Shown: positions 29,529 to 40,464, counted from the stretch's first letter. The stretch: DNA of 64,000 nucleotides from Trypanosoma brucei gambiense DAL972 (GCF_000210295.1 NC_026743.1:3835269-3899268), one strand, 5' to 3'. The notes: generated by a model from the letters alone, not told the origin. Numbers and translations: made by a program.

Positions 29529-31587
29529 GGCAGAAGTGCCCGCACACCCACTTGTCCACTTCCTTTTTGGCACGCAGCAACTGCTAAAGCTCCAAGGGGT
29601 TCCGGACGGGGCTGAAGACGTTCAAGTGGGGTTATATATTACCGTAGTGATGTGCATTTATCAGTGGTGTTTGGGGGCTGTTTATATTGGTTTGGGGGCC
29701 GCACCCCATCTGTCACCGAGTGACGCTGCGGCAATACAAACGTAGTCAAAAAAAAATGTAAATGGGGATGGGGATGGGGATGGGTAAAATGGTCGGGAAA
29801 CACAGGGACAGCAGGAAGAAGCATATGGGAAAAGAGGCTCATGCATTTGTATTTTTGGCTGCTTGCCTTTATAGTGTTCTCTTCTCTCTCTCCTTTTCGT
29901 CCGGGAACCTCGAACCGACGCGGGTTTTCGGTTCCCCTCGTGTTTGCGGGGTAAGCCGCGACGGAGCCCTTGTTTTTCATCAACTTTCAATCAAGCAAAC
30001 AAATGGACAACGCCAGAAATAATGTGTCTGAGAGGTAATGAGAATAATAATGGTAATAATAATGGTGGTGGAGAGGGATACGAGTCAGCAGTAGGGAGGG
30101 GCTGAGAAGTGAACTATAATAAATGTATGCGTCCGCGGGTGGGGAAGCATGGAAGGGAATACGATGTGCGTGCGTCAAGATGGTGGGTAAACGTTCGGCT
30201 GATGCGTGAAGGCGAACAAAGGGCTACATTTTACCGAAACGATGAACAGGAATGCTTTCCTCTGAGGTTCACAGACTACTATTATTATGCGTAATGGCGA
30301 AAACGAAGAAGCTGAGCTGATAATTTTTTTTTTAACAGGGAGAGGGGCACTGCAAGTGGGTACATTTCATTACTTAGTGCTGTGTCTGAAAATTCTTTTT
30401 TTTTTCGCTCTGTCTCCGACCACCCCTCACTTCGTGATTCCCACACTGCTCTCTACCAGATTTGTGGCTTTTGGCCCACTGCTATGCCGGAAGTGAAGAT
30501 GATGTTGTGTTGCGTGCTCCCATGGTGGGTACATTGGTTCCTTACGTCGACGTACCCGGAAATAAGGCACAACGCATCGATGCAGTGAGGAAGATGCGGT
30601 AAAAAAGTGTGCTGACAGGGGAGAATCGCCTGATAAAGGAACAACACGACTGAGGGAAAGAAAACAAACGGCATGGCAGCTGAGCAACAGGAAGGTGATG
30701 GATTTAACGAAGTAGTATAGCGGTCGGGTTGTCATGGGCGTGGGAACTTCAGGATTCGCGCATGTCGCTCCTTCTAGGGGATGACTCGTGTCTCTGTCCG
30801 TTTTTGGATCTAGTTTTTAACAAATACCTACTTCCTTCGCATGAATGCTCCACTGGTCTCAGGGACAGCAGGCCGTTCCGTGGAATGACAGGGATCGTCC
30901 CGTTTATGAATGCATACAAACGGCAGAAATCGATGCAGAGGCCAAAGCTAGAAGCCTGGGGAACTGTGCGACCGTGGATTTGTGTGGAGGAGGAACAAGC
31001 GTAAGGGATATTGTCGTCGTCACTTTAGGTCGGTTCAACCCCCGTCACCCTGTAAGTACGGTTGGGAACATATTTTACTTTTTATTTTTTGCAGTGCTCC
31101 TTACCCGCTTTCGACATGGCGACGGGTGCGTGACAGAACAATACATCCTTTCCCAGGATCCCTGCGGTGAAGTTAGAAATGACAGAAACCATCTGCCACG
31201 GCGGGTTGGCACAATGCCCGGGAAAGGGGAGGAGCAGCGGGTTTTTCCTCACCCAAGAATCCCGGTGCCTGTTCTCGACTCAAGCCTGGTTGTCGCGGGC
31301 CATCCGCAGCGGCATCGCAGTTTCCCAAAGAGGGCGGTAGTGCTCAGTCTCCTATTCGCATGAATAATGTACCGAACCTTAGCACCACGACGCGATATTT
31401 GCTGCGACGCCGGGGTAAGAGAGTACGTTCACAACAGTTAACAAGAATGAGAACGGCGCGGTGGAGTCCTTCTGTACATTCTGAATCGGATGATGTTGTA
31501 GCATTTGTCGGCAATTTTTTAACGTCACTGAGAAGACGTCGGGGAGTTATGGGCGGTTCACTAACAGTCGCACGTTCCCTCGATGTT
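29529..31587. other. 2.1 kb intergenic region
   Basis: IMPDH 3' UTR and spacer. It contains a GGGGAT repeat at about 29763-29786, an A run at about 29747-29757, TAATAATGG repeats at about 30040-30065 and T runs at about 30324 and 30398. No coding frame here looks real. Confidence 0.55.
29763..29786 (+). repeat. GGGGAT tandem repeat, possible G-quadruplex
   Basis: Four closely spaced runs of three or four guanines in tandem GGGGAT units in the IMPDH downstream region. The pattern fits a G-quadruplex on the plus strand or the transcript. Confidence 0.7.
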
Positions 31588-31612
31588 GCTTACCTCTCCT
31601 TTACCTTTGCAG
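31588..31612 (+). promoter_or_regulatory. Probable trans-splice acceptor of the gene at 31708
   Basis: Pyrimidine tract 31588-31609 followed by AG at 31611-31612, about 95 bases before the ATG at 31708. Confidence 0.55.
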
Positions 31613-31707
31613 TAGTGTGCTGCCCCCTTGTGGAGCTAGTGGGAAATAGGAAAGGTTTGAGTAAGTGCCCCAACTGAAGTAGAGCGTGCGTGGGGGCCCA
31701 CTACAAC

Positions 31708-32508
31708 ATGTCACTCCCAATTATGAGTGTGGTGCGGATGGCGGTACAAGAACTCCCGCTGCTATCGTTTGCGCCAACCTCGCTGGTGAGCGATGGATGT
31801 GTCTTTCTTCCCACTGTCTCGGACTGCTCCGCGTTTGCAGGTTGCAGCATCACATCCGCCACACTGCAGTGCGATGGGACACTGCTCATCAAAGTTGTGC
31901 CCGCAATGCTGCGACTCATTCCGTTAAAAGGAATTTCATCATCACACGGCTACTCTTCGTTAGCCGCGGGCGGTTCGCATAGCGAGGCAGTGGCATTACT
32001 GAAAGGTCTCCCAACGGTTCGACTACAGGCCGTCTCGCCGGTTTTTCCACTTTTAACACCCGGAGGTTGTGTGGAATATTTCTCCGCTACGAGCCAGCAG
32101 ACAACTGCTACCGTACCGGTACTGACAAATACCATACGGGAACATTTGCGGCGCCTCCGTGCATACGTTCCACAACATTTAGATGAACTCGTTCCGTCAG
32201 CACCCTCCAAAGTGTCCTCATGGTTTGTTGTGTCCTACCCGGGTGCGGACGCCGTGCCAGAGCCATGTTTGTTTGTACTTCCGGACGTACTTCTTGTGCG
32301 GACAGTAATGTCACAGGTAGGTAGTAGGAAAATTCCGCCTCACCACAAACGTTCCGTGGCCGTTATGGGACAGAGCGGGGTGACCAAATTACTTAAGGAA
32401 CTAAAGTGGTCCGGGTGTGCTGTTCGCGTCGTCGACGATACTAATCATGTTTGTGTTTTGCCTCCAACTCTCACGGCGGCATCGCAGATGAAACAAGTAA
32501 CCCATTGA
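31708..32508 (+). CDS. Hypothetical protein
   Basis: The frame is open from 31690 but its first ATG is at 31708, giving 266 residues beginning MSLPIMSVVRM. It is rich in serine, valine, leucine and proline with no predicted membrane helix that stands out. A basic segment lies near residue 215 (RKIPPHHKRS). I recognise no family. A good splice-acceptor tract 95 bases upstream, coding strand and length all support a real gene. Confidence 0.65.
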   Translation: MSLPIMSVVRMAVQELPLLSFAPTSLVSDGCVFLPTVSDCSAFAGCSITSATLQCDGTLLIKVVPAMLRLIPLKGISSSHGYSSLAAGGSHSEAVALLKGLPTVRLQAVSPVFPLLTPGGCVEYFSATSQQTTATVPVLTNTIREHLRRLRAYVPQHLDELVPSAPSKVSSWFVVSYPGADAVPEPCLFVLPDVLLVRTVMSQVGSRKIPPHHKRSVAVMGQSGVTKLLKELKWSGCAVRVVDDTNHVCVLPPTLTAASQMKQVTH

Positions 32509-32988
32509 CAGCCATGTCATGTCCTCTCCATTTGAACACTAACGTTTGAACTTTTCTCACCCTTGTTTCTTTTCCGCCTCTCTATCGGACCTTTGGTTTA
32601 TCTGATTATTTTGTTTCTTATACTTTTGTGGTTTCATATGCTCTTCCTGTCATCTGCAAGGTGATTCCACATGCCGGCGTTGGGTAGCAGGTGTCCCCCC
32701 CCCCTCCGTCGCAGTTAGCAACGTTTCCTCTTTTTTTTTTTTTTCGCCGCTCATGCTGGTCTAGCGCGGGTGGGTCATCACACAACCTGTTTTTTTTTTT
32801 CAAGATCCCCTATTCCTCACCTTGTGGTGTCTCTTGTTTTCGCTTGTAGGAACAAAGGAAAGGACACATCGGTGAGCACGACCGTCGGTGTGTTACTCGC
32901 GCCCGCAGCATCTAACGCGCCGGCACGCATCCTCGTATCTATCAGGGACATCCACTGGTAGTCAGACTTCCGTATTGTATCCAATAGG

Positions 32989-34722
32989 ATGGATCCCCTG
33001 TCGCGTGATGCCCGTGCTTCCAACTTACCGTCATATTACCGTGGATTTTATGATGCTCAGCAGCGTCGGCCGACAAAGAATGTGGAACCCTCCGTCACGC
33101 AGGCGGTTGGTGGTGCTTTCTTGGCCGCAGTTCCGCTCGCTGCACTATACTTTTTTCTGAGGCGCCGATCCGCCGCTGCCGTGAACGTTGCGGCGCCCAA
33201 TGCAAAACCCTCGGGCTTTTTTGCAGACGTGATGAAAGCAATGCAAAAACAAATGAACCCACTGGGGGACAAAAATTTCCGTGTGGACGTGACAGACACC
33301 AAGTTCAAGGATGTTATTGGCATCCCAGAGGCAGTGGAAGAAATCCAGCAGTACGTTAAGTTTCTTCAGACTCCGGAGCGTTTCACACGGCTGGGGGCGC
33401 GGCTTCCCAAAGGTTGTCTGCTGACGGGCCAGCCCGGAACGGGGAAAACGTTATTGGCGAAGGCCGTGGCTGGGGAAGCTGGTGTCCCCTTCTTCTCCTG
33501 CAGTGGGGCGGACTTCATTGAAGTGTACGCGGGCTCTGGGCCCAAGCGTGTCCGGGAGCTCTTTGCGGAAGCAAAGAAGGTGGCGCCATCCGTCGTTTTT
33601 TTAGACGAGATTGACGCTGTTGGGACTCGTGGCGGCGAACAGGATGCTGGCGGCGTGACTTCGGAGGAAAACCGGACCGTCAATCAACTTCTTGCTGAAC
33701 TTGACGGCCTCGGCGCAAGCGAGGCCGTGGTTGTGTTTGCAGCCACAAATTTTATGGACAACATAGACAAGGCTCTCCTACGTGAAGGTCGGTTTGACCG
33801 CAAGATCGAGGTGCCCATGCCCGATCGCCAAGCACGGGAAGATCTTTTTAGGCATTACCTTAAGAGAATTGTCGCGTCTGACGTGGAGGTCAAAGCACAA
33901 CGTCTCGCGGGGCTCACTCCAGGGGTGTCTCCAGCAGCCATATCGACCATCGTGAATGAGGCGGCCCTCGCGGCTGCGGTGCGGGGCGACGGCGAGGTGA
34001 CGGAGCAGACATTGCTTCCGGCTGTCGATGATGTTCTTATAGGGAAAAAGCACCGCAGTTACATGACTGACGCAGCGCTTCGCCGTGTAGCCTTGCACGA
34101 AAGCGGGCATGCGCTTGTAGCGTGGCTACTTCCACAACAACCCGACGTTGTTAAGCTGTCCGTGACGCCGCGTGGATGTGCGGCGGGTTTCACCCAGCAA
34201 CTAGGAAGGGAGGCACTCGATATGCCCACTGATTTGTCACTCTTCACGGACCTCTGCGTTTTACTCGCTGGGCGCCTTGCAGAGGCCACGCGCTACGACG
34301 GACTCACAACGGGGGCACAGGACGACTATCAACGCGCCACGCAAGCTGCCATACAGCAGTTTCTTTCATTCGGCATGTCTCAAAGCGTTGGGTTACTTGC
34401 ATACGAACCGCAGAGACTGAATGAGGGTCGAATTTATCAACGTCACTCCGAGAGGGCGCAAGCGATGGCCGAGGTTGAAGCTGCACGTCTGGTCGATGTT
34501 GCACAACGCTTTACGCAGACACTCATTGCTGCAAATGCAAACACTCTGCACAGAGTGGCGGATGCCCTGGTGGTCAAGCGGGAACTTCTTTCCGATGAAT
34601 TGGCGACTTTGATGGGAAAGCGGGGAACAGTACGGTTGACGAAAGAAGCAAAAGAAGCGCTTGCTGAATTTTTGAGGAAGGCTGAGGAACACAGGCCCTC
34701 GTTCAGTAATGTGACAGCCTGA
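32989..34722 (+). CDS. ATP-dependent zinc metalloprotease, FtsH/AAA type, probably mitochondrial
   Basis: The 577-residue protein is an FtsH-family protease. One transmembrane helix lies at about residues 39-57 (FLAAVPLAALYFFL). The AAA ATPase module has a Walker A motif GQPGTGKT (147-154), a Walker B motif VVFLDEID (about 204), and second-region-of-homology arginines (LLREGRFDRK). The M41 peptidase domain has the zinc-binding HESGH at 370-374. Such enzymes form hexamers in the mitochondrial inner membrane that degrade misfolded membrane proteins and process others. With a single membrane helix before the ATPase it resembles the i-AAA (Yme1) topology. The N-terminus is not a strong presequence. 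All catalytic residues are present. Confidence 0.92.
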   Translation: MDPLSRDARASNLPSYYRGFYDAQQRRPTKNVEPSVTQAVGGAFLAAVPLAALYFFLRRRSAAAVNVAAPNAKPSGFFADVMKAMQKQMNPLGDKNFRVDVTDTKFKDVIGIPEAVEEIQQYVKFLQTPERFTRLGARLPKGCLLTGQPGTGKTLLAKAVAGEAGVPFFSCSGADFIEVYAGSGPKRVRELFAEAKKVAPSVVFLDEIDAVGTRGGEQDAGGVTSEENRTVNQLLAELDGLGASEAVVVFAATNFMDNIDKALLREGRFDRKIEVPMPDRQAREDLFRHYLKRIVASDVEVKAQRLAGLTPGVSPAAISTIVNEAALAAAVRGDGEVTEQTLLPAVDDVLIGKKHRSYMTDAALRRVALHESGHALVAWLLPQQPDVVKLSVTPRGCAAGFTQQLGREALDMPTDLSLFTDLCVLLAGRLAEATRYDGLTTGAQDDYQRATQAAIQQFLSFGMSQSVGLLAYEPQRLNEGRIYQRHSERAQAMAEVEAARLVDVAQRFTQTLIAANANTLHRVADALVVKRELLSDELATLMGKRGTVRLTKEAKEALAEFLRKAEEHRPSFSNVTA

Positions 34723-34946
34723 GGTGTCAAATGGTATATGTTGTTTGTTTGCGCAGTAGCGCACCTTAGTATTAGTGGAGGACTTGTTTATTTTGTTGGC
34801 ACCGTTGCTATTATGGATGCCTTGCCTCTGCGACCTTATTCCCCTACCTGTAACGCTGCGCGATACCGAGTTTCTTGATAAGGATTTTTTTTTGCATTTA
34901 TTTTAACAATTCTTAAGACGCAGTGGTGGATGTTTTTTGATTACCC

Positions 34947-35022
34947 TTCACTCAGCCTTCTTCATCTCACTTTTCTTTTCTTTTCCACCTCCTTTATTCT
35001 TACTCCACTTGAGCTCTTGCAG
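34947..35022 (+). promoter_or_regulatory. Probable trans-splice acceptor of the kinase gene
   Basis: Long C/T-rich tract ending in CTCTTGCAG at 35014-35022. It overlaps the upstream part of the open frame, so translation should begin at the ATG at 35047 and not at 34930. Confidence 0.6.
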
Positions 35023-35046
35023 ACACGCCGTGCGTGCAGACTTGCA

Positions 35047-35949
35047 ATGAGCGACAGTCAAATGGACTGCACGGCTGTGTGGCCCAGCCAGGTGCAATAC
35101 GTGGACGCAGGTGAACGGACACTTCTGTACCGTAGCAGGCGAGGATGTGTTTACCGCGTTTTCTCGAAAGAGCGAAATGAGTGGCTTGTGCTAAAAGAGG
35201 AGGAAGTCCTTGAGCCCAACAATCTCGTACGCGCGGTGACGGCGGTGCAGAGTTTGCAATCACAGTTCCTTCTGTATCACTATAGCGTTCGCGTTCAAGA
35301 CGGCCGCATGGCGGCGCTGCTGATGGAACAAATGGACTTTACCCTCCGCGATGTGCTGGCAGTCCAAAGCCGACTTGCAGAGGCGCAAGTGAGGGCAATT
35401 GCGCTGGTTGCCCTAAATGCTCTGGCAGACCTGCACGAAAGGGCTGGAATGGTTCACGGGGATCTGAGTCCGGCGAATATTTTTTTTAGGCGAACTGGGG
35501 AAATGCGCCTCGGTGATTTTTCTAGTGCCGTCCCCATTGACGCTGCGGTGGAGTATTTTGCTAGCACGGTGTTGTACTCTCCTGTGGAAGCGTTGCGAAA
35601 TCGGCAGCTGGTCTCCAGACCCAGTAGTGACATTTGGGCGCTCGGTGTCGTGCTGAATCACTGCGTTAGCGGAGAACGTCATCCCTTTGTCGCCGCGGGG
35701 GCCAGCGATTTCTGGAAATTTCTGTCAGAATTAGCCGAGGCAGAGGAAGAGACTCGCCGGTTACAGCTCCAGACTCACATCAGCGGTGAGTTTAGCGAAT
35801 TACTAAGTGGGATGCTGTCCTGGAATCCTGCGTCCCGCCCAACCGCAAAGGAATTGCTTAACAGCCGCTGCCTTTCGCAGATGAGCATGTGTTCCGCCAG
35901 AGAAACATTGTGGTCCTTGGTTTCTGAGCATTGTAGTCTGAGAAGTTAA
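35047..35949 (+). CDS. Divergent protein kinase
   Basis: From the first ATG after the splice acceptor the protein has 300 residues and is nearly all kinase domain. The catalytic loop is HGDLSPANIFF (arginine of HRD replaced by glycine, aspartate and asparagine kept). The metal-binding motif is DFS in place of DFG. A lysine in WLVLKEEE fits the ATP-anchoring position. The activation segment ends TVLYSPVEAL, and DIWALGVVLNHCVSGE marks the F helix. The glycine-rich loop is not recognisable (RRGCVYRV only). It resembles CMGC or other atypical trypanosomatid kinases. It may be active, since the essential K, D, N and D are present, but the altered loops make reduced activity plausible. Confidence 0.8.
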   Translation: MSDSQMDCTAVWPSQVQYVDAGERTLLYRSRRGCVYRVFSKERNEWLVLKEEEVLEPNNLVRAVTAVQSLQSQFLLYHYSVRVQDGRMAALLMEQMDFTLRDVLAVQSRLAEAQVRAIALVALNALADLHERAGMVHGDLSPANIFFRRTGEMRLGDFSSAVPIDAAVEYFASTVLYSPVEALRNRQLVSRPSSDIWALGVVLNHCVSGERHPFVAAGASDFWKFLSELAEAEEETRRLQLQTHISGEFSELLSGMLSWNPASRPTAKELLNSRCLSQMSMCSARETLWSLVSEHCSLRS

Positions 35950-36019
35950 ATGTGTACATTCGCTGTTGTTTCGCACACTAGTTGAGCGTCTACCCCATCA
36001 GTGTTTTCATTTTCTGTTC

Positions 36020-36078
36020 GGTAACTGTGGCCCTTCCTCTTCACTTTCTTCCCCGTGTTTTTCTTTCATTTTGTACAG
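36020..36078 (+). promoter_or_regulatory. Probable trans-splice acceptor of the BTB/T1 gene
   Basis: C/T-rich tract ending in TACAG at 36074-36078, only two bases before the ATG at 36081. If used, nearly the whole 5' leader would be the spliced leader itself. Confidence 0.5.
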
Positions 36079-36080
36079 CC

Positions 36081-37004
36081 ATGAGGTTCATCAACCAAGC
36101 AGCGTCTGACCGTGCGGTCATCAATGCCGGAGGACGTCGGTTTGAAACTCTCTTCAGCACTTTGCATCGTTACCCTGACACGCCTTTCGCTCAGCTCTTT
36201 CCACTGCCCGGTCGTGGCGCCCGCCAACACCGGGGCCGTGAATTCTTTTTGGATGTCACTCCACATGTTTTCGAGTACATTCTGGGATTCCTGCGGACCA
36301 ACCAACTGAACCTCCCAGCTGAGAATTTGCAGATACGGGCGGAGGTAGTTTACTCTATGAACCAGTGGGGGCTTCTAGAGCATGCCTTCCCGCCGGAAGT
36401 TATTGAAGACGGTGAAGGTTGCAGCACTGGAGGTGCGGTGGTTAAGCTCCCTGATGTTTGTGTCGTTCAGGTTTGCGACCACATGCAACACGACCAAGGA
36501 GTGAAGCGGCATGCGTTAACCATTACTTACGGTGCGGATGGCTTTCAGCTCCGTTCGCTCATTCGCCGCGTGCGACGTGACCTTGAGCGCCAGCTATCGT
36601 CAACTTACTGGCAGTGCTATCAAACCAATGAACGGGCAGCCTTCTTTGTCACGACTAAGGTGGCTAATGGAACTGCCGACCTTCTCACAACGTCCGTGAC
36701 GCAGCAACTTGTAGAGCACACAGAATCCATGGGTTACTCACTGGCTTCGTCATACGTGACGCTGAGCCCGGACGTTGTACACACCAGCGTACGCATGCTA
36801 ATTCACAATTTTACCTTCCGTCGCAGTAGGCGGGTTGAAGTGGAGCCAGGTGATGGAATTGCATTAGGAGAGGGCAGTGAAACCATCGAGGCTGAGCCCA
36901 ATATACCGACGATGCACGTGGGACCAAGGAGGGAACCACTTAATGCAGCCGAGTCGATTCCACCAAGAAACGAAAGGGCAGTTAATATTTGGACGGTGGA
37001 CTGA
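36081..37004 (+). CDS. BTB/POZ protein with K+-channel tetramerisation (T1/KCTD-like) domain
   Basis: This 307-residue protein begins with a T1-type BTB domain at about 8-100: VINAGGRRFETLFSTLHRYPDTPFAQLF, then EFFLDVTPHVFEYILGFLR. These match the pattern shared by KCTD proteins and voltage-gated K+ channel tetramerisation domains. No transmembrane segment follows, so it is a KCTD-like soluble protein, not a channel. KCTD proteins often adapt substrates to cullin-3 ubiquitin ligases. The C-terminal 200 residues are not recognised. The frame is open upstream but without an ATG, and the ATG at 36081 follows the splice acceptor directly. Confidence 0.8.
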   Translation: MRFINQAASDRAVINAGGRRFETLFSTLHRYPDTPFAQLFPLPGRGARQHRGREFFLDVTPHVFEYILGFLRTNQLNLPAENLQIRAEVVYSMNQWGLLEHAFPPEVIEDGEGCSTGGAVVKLPDVCVVQVCDHMQHDQGVKRHALTITYGADGFQLRSLIRRVRRDLERQLSSTYWQCYQTNERAAFFVTTKVANGTADLLTTSVTQQLVEHTESMGYSLASSYVTLSPDVVHTSVRMLIHNFTFRRSRRVEVEPGDGIALGEGSETIEAEPNIPTMHVGPRREPLNAAESIPPRNERAVNIWTVD

Positions 37005-38169
37005 TGGATGGAAGTCACTGAAGGGTATCGATCGCGCTTGTTTGCATCCATACCTCATGCCGTTGGTAACTCGATTTTAGGCGCAAGCAAAGTACGCTTA
37101 CTGTTTCTATTCACTTCGTGACTCATCATGCTTTTTGCTGGTGTTCATGCATGCTCTGGAAGTGCTTGAAATAGGTTCAGGGGGGGGCGAGGTGCGTTAA
37201 CATCCCTTGGAGATAGTGCAACTTCCAAACAAGTGTGCAATTGTCTCATCTTGGGTAGAACCATTGGGCTCCAGGAGAAGGCAAAAGCGCGGATGCTGTA
37301 CCTCTGTGATTAAGTTGACTGCAAGGGGGGCAGATGTCGGGTGCCCCGTGCCGCGCCGTGCTGCCGCTAGTTGGGCGTGTTCCTATTGCGTCTCCCACTC
37401 TAGCGACTAGGACCCTGCCGATGCAACGACATTCCAGATGGTTAGGGTGGGTTCCGTGTTGCTTCATCCAGGATATTTGAAGTAGCACCCCATACGGTGC
37501 CATCAAGGTGCGCTGTTCTCGCGTTCAACATCACAGTTATCTTAATGTGTGTGTAAGGACATTCGCCTTCATACAAGACCAGGGCGCAGAAGCTGAGTCG
37601 TCTTCCCTGATACATCCTCTTTTTTTGTTTTTTTTTTCGAGCGTGAAGGCGAAGTGCCACTTTCTAAGACTGGTTTTTTGCATCACTCTCCAGCAGCCTT
37701 TCTAGAGTGCGTTCTGTGCCCTTTCTTCATAACAGTGTGTTCCTCACCGCCGCCGGAACTCAGCCGATACACTTGGGTGGGTCCTTTCCCACGGAGAAGG
37801 AATGGTTAGGGTTACGCCACTGCTATTCGGCCTGTCTGTTTGCACAGCATCTGGCGGGGACAAGGCTCTCTTTGAGTATTGCAATATTTTACTTACCCCG
37901 GGGAGGGCTTCGCAGCTTTTAAGGGGCTTGCAAACTCGGGCTGTACCTGGTGTGAGGGGAAGGGGAAAGTTTTGCTGTACGCCTTTTGTTTCCCTTTGAT
38001 GTTACGGGCCACGGTAAGTGTAAGTTTTCCACACGTGTTTACATGCGCACGCGTTGCGTGCTAAATTCACTGCTGGATATTTTTCCGCCACCCCTTACGG
38101 TTTCAGTTTCACAATGTTTCTCTGAGCACTATCCTCCGTTCGTTTACGTTGGGGTATGTAGTTAACTTC
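37005..38169. other. 1.2 kb intergenic region
   Basis: No gene recognised. It has a T run near 37620-37638 and a C/T tract with TTTCAG near 38099-38106 that could be the acceptor for the methyltransferase gene. A three-codon upstream ATG frame lies at 38114. Confidence 0.55.
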
Positions 38170-39333
38170 ATGCATTTTGAACGTGTTGAAGTGGTGACGT
38201 CGTCAGATGGCTCCTCTTTGCTGCAATTCGATCTAGCCTGTGCGACGGCACTGAACCACTATACCCGATGCACGGAGCTGGGGAAGGATAAGCAAGAGCA
38301 AGGTAAACCATCTGCATCTGGGAATGAAGTGTGTTCCACCGGGCTTCGGGTGTACCATGGCGCTCATGTACTAGCCGCCTTTCTGGCTAAGTTTGGTAAA
38401 TGCCTATTGCCCAGCGAAGCTGAGCACGACACATCTGCGGGCTGCCGACCATGGGCGGTTGAATTGGGATGTGGCTGTGGATTAGTTGGCTTCACCACTG
38501 CGATGCTCTTCCCGCACCTTAGTGTGGCCTTCACGGACGCGTCCAAAGACTGCTTGAGCCTTGTGGCGGCAAGCGCGGAGCAACTTGGGTTGGCACTGCT
38601 TCAGGTTGGTAGTGATGAGTTTGTTAGGCCCCTTCCGTGCAGCATGGAGGGACGGGCGTTGCTATCTTGTGAACTGGAGTGGGGTGAAGAGGGTTCCGAG
38701 CGCCTCCTCCGTGTGCTGTCGCATCCGTGTTCAGGGTCCCATCTGCGTCGCCCTACACGCGCTATTCGGTTGGTATTGGGTTCAGATCTGATGTACTACC
38801 GCGTGGATATTAGGGAACTGCTTACCACCTGCAAGATGCTGCTTCATCCCGGTGTGGGCAATGGCGATGGCGAGGCGCATTGTGAGGAAGATACGGACTG
38901 TCTCTCCCCTCGTTTCGTCGTGCTCGCTCACTTCATGCGCATCCCGGAAGGAGATAAGAAGCTCAAGTCCTGTGCGGATAAATTGGGGTTCGGTGCTGTC
39001 CGAGTTCCAATTGACACTTTCCTTGAGCCGTGCGTAGTCCAAAGTCGAGGGTGGAATGGAACATCTGTCATTCTCCTGTTCCTCCGGTCCTTATCGTTAG
39101 GCGGCATTCGACGGGGCACGCTGCCGGCTGACGTGGCAAACCGGGCGTGTTCTACGGACTGTGAGCGGGAAGACCTTATCGAAGCGAAAAAGCTGTTGCA
39201 TGGAGAACAGTTTTCCCTTCTCCGTGAATGCTTGACCTGTTATTCCACGGCGGCGGCTGAGGGAGGCGTTGGTAAACCCACAAATAAAGCAGGGGATATG
39301 TGTGATTTGAAAATTCTTCCATTTGCTGTGTAA
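38170..39333 (+). CDS. Family-16 (METTL21-like) methyltransferase
   Basis: From the first ATG (38170) the protein has 387 residues. The SAM-binding motif I is VELGCGCGLVGF at about 97-108, and the next acidic strand is VAFTDASKDCL. A motif IRLVLGSDLMYYRVDI (about 197-212) corresponds to the D/E-x-x-Y motif that marks family-16 protein lysine methyltransferases (METTL18, METTL21, METTL22). The N-terminal 95 residues and a C-terminal extension of about 90 residues are not recognised. The likely activity is methylation of a protein lysine or histidine; the substrate is unknown. Confidence 0.8.
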   Translation: MHFERVEVVTSSDGSSLLQFDLACATALNHYTRCTELGKDKQEQGKPSASGNEVCSTGLRVYHGAHVLAAFLAKFGKCLLPSEAEHDTSAGCRPWAVELGCGCGLVGFTTAMLFPHLSVAFTDASKDCLSLVAASAEQLGLALLQVGSDEFVRPLPCSMEGRALLSCELEWGEEGSERLLRVLSHPCSGSHLRRPTRAIRLVLGSDLMYYRVDIRELLTTCKMLLHPGVGNGDGEAHCEEDTDCLSPRFVVLAHFMRIPEGDKKLKSCADKLGFGAVRVPIDTFLEPCVVQSRGWNGTSVILLFLRSLSLGGIRRGTLPADVANRACSTDCEREDLIEAKKLLHGEQFSLLRECLTCYSTAAAEGGVGKPTNKAGDMCDLKILPFAV

Positions 39334-40464
39334 CAACACGGTTTCCGTGGGAGCGCCCAAGTGAATCCGTCTTCTTTGCGGTTCACTCTAGCGGTCGAGG
39401 GTGAGACTTTATGGTTTGTCTTGGACCGGTGCACCCGTTGGCAGGAATTTCTTCTCACAACAAACTCTATGTTTTTTCCTGTGGAGTGAACTTCTCCACC
39501 ACCTCGGTTGTCTAAAAAATCCCCCTGTCGTTCCCGCTCGAATTGTCTTGGGATGTGGACAGGATTTAACTAACGTGGGGGAACTCCCATATCTGTCTGG
39601 CTGACTTGTTTCCTACTAGTCAAACCACGTCCCTCCGGACACACGTGTGCGAAACTGCCCACTGCCGCACGGTGATGTCAAGTTTGAGTGTCGGTTCGCT
39701 TGCAGTGGCTGAAGGGGATTAACGCCTGCGTGGCGCCCGTAGCGTTTCTTGCCTAACAATGGCGCCAAGGGATGGCGAGTGGACGAACTGTTCACGAAAA
39801 CCTTAGTTCGGTAGCGGCTCTTCCATTTGCACAGTCAAGAGAGCCTTCTTGCCAACAGTGATGGCGGTAAGTACGCAAGTTATCACTTCCGCTGCGGGGA
39901 ATGGACGCGGCTTGTGCCTTGTGCTTCTTCGATGACCAACAAATGTTATGTTTCCAGCCGGGTTGCATTGGTTGTGTGTGGCGAAAAATACGCTCCCTCT
40001 CCTCCAACCAATTAGTGGCAAAGGGGCGGCACATCCGCCGTGATTGGGGGCACCGTTGAGACAGCACCGCTTGACCTCTTAATGGTACATTGTTGTTTTA
40101 CCTATCGCTGGTCCACTCCACCGCGCGCGGCGCATACCTTGGGAGTTGTGTACTGTTTTAGGGGTGGTTTTGTGCATTGTAACAGCCGCCCCTGACACAA
40201 CAAGCGCAGTTTCCCGCCTGCGTTACTGGCATTTTATGCCTGTGATGGAACAACGTGTGTGTTGACGTCCTTAAATCTTAATATGGCTTGTTGCGTGCTG
40301 CCGTTTATATTTTTTTCCCCCTCGACATGGGCATCCCGTTCTTGGCGTTACGTGGTTCCCAGTTTCACCTAACAACCCTTGCCTTTTCTTACGCAGCAGC
40401 CGCTCCCTTTCTTTTGTTCCAGTGTGACAACCACTTTTACACGTAGACTATCAAAATCACTGCG
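39334..40464. other. Intergenic region; right part duplicated upstream of the minus-strand cyclase
   Basis: The left half holds nothing recognised. From about 39910 to 40464 the sequence is homologous to the reverse complement of about 58901-59430, so the 5' flank was duplicated together with the cyclase gene. Confidence 0.75.

Noticed and set aside
31360..31677. 105-codon arginine-rich frame before the gene at 31708
   Set aside because: It overlaps the splice-acceptor tract of the next gene and has no recognisable domain; probably UTR.
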